Assembly (NCBI GenBank): GCA_041595355.1
Contig: JBFHKO010000152.1
Coordinates: 1 to 6,331, forward strand
Direction: 5' to 3'
From: JBFHKO01 sp041595355
GTDB taxonomy: Bacteria; Pseudomonadota; Gammaproteobacteria; Enterobacterales; Aeromonadaceae
Length of the DNA stretch: 6,331 nucleotides
The notes under the pieces are model-generated. The model was not told the origin of the DNA and searched no databases. It worked only from the letters and a program-made list of their open reading frames with translations. Below, in pieces: positions 4,204 through 6,331 of this stretch; the first letter of the stretch is position 1, and every line of letters begins with the position of its first letter. The position numbers and the translations under genes are program-made.

Positions 4204-6331
4204 CAGTTCTGCAGCGCGTCATACACCCCAAACAGCGGGTGATAGCACCACTTCTGTACGTCGTTCCTGTCGTTGCGGACCCGCAGTTTCACTTCGCTGT
4301 AACGCAGGCTGATCCAGCCCATATCCCGCTCCAGCCGGTCGGCAAGCTGCTGCATCAGTAACGAGGCTTCGTTATCAAGCCAGGGCTCTATACCCTGAGC
4401 CGGGCTAAAGGACTCGCGAACGAATTCGGCCCCCTCGATGGGTATGGGCTGGCCCCGCTCCGTGAGCCGATGAAAACGGGGTTCGTCCCCTTCGTTCTCC
4501 TGATAAAGCACAAAGGATTCATCAGGAGATGATTTTCGAAAAAGGCTGCGACGCTGCAGCTCGCCACTCCAGTCGGCCGGGTGTTGCCACCATTGGGCGG
4601 CATAGTTAGGTTCACGCACATCTCTGTATTGGCCAAACAGCTTGCTGGCCAGATGCACATGCTCCAGATCCACCAGGTTGAGTTGCGGCTGCAGGGCATT
4701 ACGCTGCTGAATCCGGGGGTTGGCGCTAATCAGCCGGTACTGCTCGGGCAGCAGGATCGCATCCAGCCGGTGGCTGGTGAGCCGGTACTGCTCCGACTCA
4801 AACCCCGGGCGACAGTAGGCAACCGGCGCCCCCGTCAGCGCCTTGTAGTTCTGATTGAGGATCAGCAGATTGGGGCTGTTGGGCTTCACTTTGCGATGGC
4901 GCTGGATACGGCCGGCCAGCTGGATCAGCGAGCGCATGGAGCTGGGCTCGGCGATGGCCCAGTCGTAATCGTGATCCCGCCCCACCTCGGCCACCGCCGT
5001 GGCCAGTACCAGGAAGATATGCTGGGTCTCCCGCTGGGCCAGCGCTGCCTGCACCTCGGGCAGCTGCCACAGCGACGCCTTATCATGGCGGGTCAGCGCC
5101 CGATCCAGCCGCTTTTCCATCTCGGAGCGCACCAGCATGGGATGCTGGCTGTGATAAATGCAGAAGTGCAGACGGGTATCCGCTGGTGGGGCCATGGCAA
5201 GCAACTGGCGGCTGACGGCCACCAGCGGATTGATGTTGGCCATGCGCACCAGGCCGATGGAAACGCACTTGCCACTCTCATGGCGCTGATGGTGGCGCTG
5301 GTGCAGTTCGGCTATTCCCTGATGGAGCGCCTCGGCCATCCCCTGGATCACCTCCTTTGACTTGGCGCTCATAGCCGTTACCGGCAACAACTCCCCCTGT
5401 CGCAGACCGGTCGAGGTAGCCAGCTCCAGTTGCCGGATCCGCCGGCTAACAAACTCCCCATGCCCAGATTTGTAGGCCGCTCGATCAGCCACCAGCTGTT
5501 GCTGGCAACCAAACTCATCGAACCAGGCACAGCAGATGTGGGCACCGGCGCCGGGCTCCCCGCAGGCACGATTATGGTGCTCCCGCCCGGACTGATAGGC
5601 CTCGAACAGGGCACATACCAGCGCCGGTGGCAGGGTGGCGGAGGAGAGCAGCACCCGGCTGCCCAGCATGCCGGCCCAGTTCACCAGCCGGCAGAGGGCC
5701 GGCAGATCCGCCAGATCGAAATCATCGGGTTCGTCTAATACCAGATCCGAAGTCAGCAGCCGCAGCATGGGGGCGATCTGCCGGCCGCCCCGGGTGCCTT
5801 CGGTGGCGGGGATGAGATGATCGATGGTGCTCACCAGCACGGGGGCGCTGATAAGCTGGTGCACCTTGTCCGACTGCTTGAGCCAGCGGCGCAGGGGGCC
5901 ATCATCCAGCGCCCCCTCGTAACGCACATGCTGGTTTTCATCTAGCAGATCCTCCGCCGACTCGCTGCCTGTGGCCTGTTGCTGGGCCGCCAGCTCATCT
6001 TCCTTGCGCAGCTCGTGCAGCTGCTGCACCGCGGCCGAACCGATCAAGACCGCCAGCTCGTCACTGTCCAGATGCAGGCGCTGGCCCAGGGCATCGCCGG
6101 TTTGCAGTGTCAGGGTACGCAGCCCCAGCGCCACGCTGAAACGGCAGCCCCGCTTCTCATCCGCCAACCCATACATGATGCGGGCATTGGCAAAGGTCTT
6201 GCCACAGCCAGTGGAGGCCATGTTGACGCCGAAGAAACCCTGTTGGGCCGAGCCGGAAGCCATATCGCGGGCCAGATCATAGGCTCTATCCTGCCAGCGA
6301 TACGTCTCGCTGGTTGCCCGCCGCTTGAACC
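4203..6331 (-). CDS. cas3f: Cas3 (Cas2-3 fusion type), helicase and C-terminal part; 5' end outside window
   Basis: About 709 C-terminal residues are visible; the frame stays open to the right edge, so the gene is cut by the window, not truncated. Type I-F Cas3 is a roughly 1,070-residue fusion of Cas2, HD nuclease and superfamily 2 helicase. It unwinds and degrades targeted DNA and joins Cas1 in spacer acquisition; the Cas2 and HD parts must lie beyond the edge. Counting from the first complete visible residue: a Q-motif-like RWQD (11-14), Walker A STGCGKT (39-45), motif Ia-like LGLRTLTLQTGD (69-78 region), DEPD Walker B (199-202), SSAT motif III (229-232), TAVAEVGRD motif V (444-452) and QLAGRIQRHR motif VI (470-479). 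The C-terminal domain after about residue 500 is less conserved. It ends 13 bp before csy1. A stretch at 6275-6292 resembles the cut spacer at 1-18. Confidence 0.97.
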   Translation of the reverse strand, partial: FKRRATSETYRWQDRAYDLARDMASGSAQQGFFGVNMASTGCGKTFANARIMYGLADEKRGCRFSVALGLRTLTLQTGDALGQRLHLDSDELAVLIGSAAVQQLHELRKEDELAAQQQATGSESAEDLLDENQHVRYEGALDDGPLRRWLKQSDKVHQLISAPVLVSTIDHLIPATEGTRGGRQIAPMLRLLTSDLVLDEPDDFDLADLPALCRLVNWAGMLGSRVLLSSATLPPALVCALFEAYQSGREHHNRACGEPGAGAHICCAWFDEFGCQQQLVADRAAYKSGHGEFVSRRIRQLELATSTGLRQGELLPVTAMSAKSKEVIQGMAEALHQGIAELHQRHHQRHESGKCVSIGLVRMANINPLVAVSRQLLAMAPPADTRLHFCIYHSQHPMLVRSEMEKRLDRALTRHDKASLWQLPEVQAALAQRETQHIFLVLATAVAEVGRDHDYDWAIAEPSSMRSLIQLAGRIQRHRKVKPNSPNLLILNQNYKALTGAPVAYCRPGFESEQYRLTSHRLDAILLPEQYRLISANPRIQQRNALQPQLNLVDLEHVHLASKLFGQYRDVREPNYAAQWWQHPADWSGELQRRSLFRKSSPDESFVLYQENEGDEPRFHRLTERGQPIPIEGAEFVRESFSPAQGIEPWLDNEASLLMQQLADRLERDMGWISLRYSEVKLRVRNDRNDVQKWCYHPLFGVYDALQN

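Noticed and set aside
2184..5738. Several long plus-strand open frames (2184-3008, 2960-3919, 4581-5360, 5430-5738)
   Set aside because: All lie antisense to csy2, csy1 or cas3, show no recognisable protein features and are explained by codon bias of the real genes.
4203..6331. Possibility that cas3 is a short, Cas2/HD-less helicase starting at the ATG at 6263
   Set aside because: The frame continues upstream without a stop to the window edge and encodes the conserved RWQD segment before that ATG, so the gene is simply cut by the window.

Overview
This window holds most of a type I-F (Ypest, subtype I-F1) CRISPR-Cas locus, read entirely on the minus strand. From right to left in transcription order it contains the 3' two-thirds of cas3 (Cas2-3 fusion; its start lies beyond the right edge), csy1/cas8f, csy2/cas5f, csy3/cas7f, csy4/cas6f, a 128-bp AT-rich leader, and the leader end of a CRISPR array that runs off the left edge. 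cas1 is not in the window; in this subtype it normally lies upstream of cas3, which would be to the right.

The host is most likely a gammaproteobacterium. The Cas proteins resemble Pseudomonas aeruginosa and other gammaproteobacterial Csy proteins, coding DNA is moderately GC-rich (about 60% by eye), Shine-Dalgarno sites are strong, and the leader carries IHF-type sites and an rrn-like boxA. An Aeromonas/Oceanimonas/Shewanella-like host is plausible, but the genus cannot be fixed from sequence alone.

Layout: 1-166 CRISPR array (three identical 28-bp repeats, two complete 32-bp spacers, one cut spacer); 167-294 leader; 295-846 csy4; 856-1887 csy3; 1902-2876 csy2; 2873-4189 csy1; 4203-6331 cas3 (partial). 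Gene gaps are 9-14 bp, and csy1/csy2 overlap by 4 bp (ATGA), so this is one tightly coupled operon reading toward the array.

Working model from the known family: Csy4 cuts the array transcript 3' of each repeat hairpin and stays on the crRNA 3' end. Csy3 forms the backbone along the spacer. Csy1 and Csy2 hold the 5' handle and read the PAM, and Cas2-3 is recruited to degrade the target; Cas2-3 with Cas1 also adds new spacers at the leader end. All catalytic or PAM-reading residues I could check in the visible part are present, so the locus looks intact and functional.

The system itself is a known type. The points most worth a second look are: the cut spacer at the left edge, which matches this operon's own cas3 at 15 of 18 visible positions (a possible anti-cas spacer); a near-perfect rrn-type boxA antitermination element in the leader; a two-site IHF architecture; and a repeat/Csy4 pairing that differs from the P. 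aeruginosa paradigm at the base of the hairpin.
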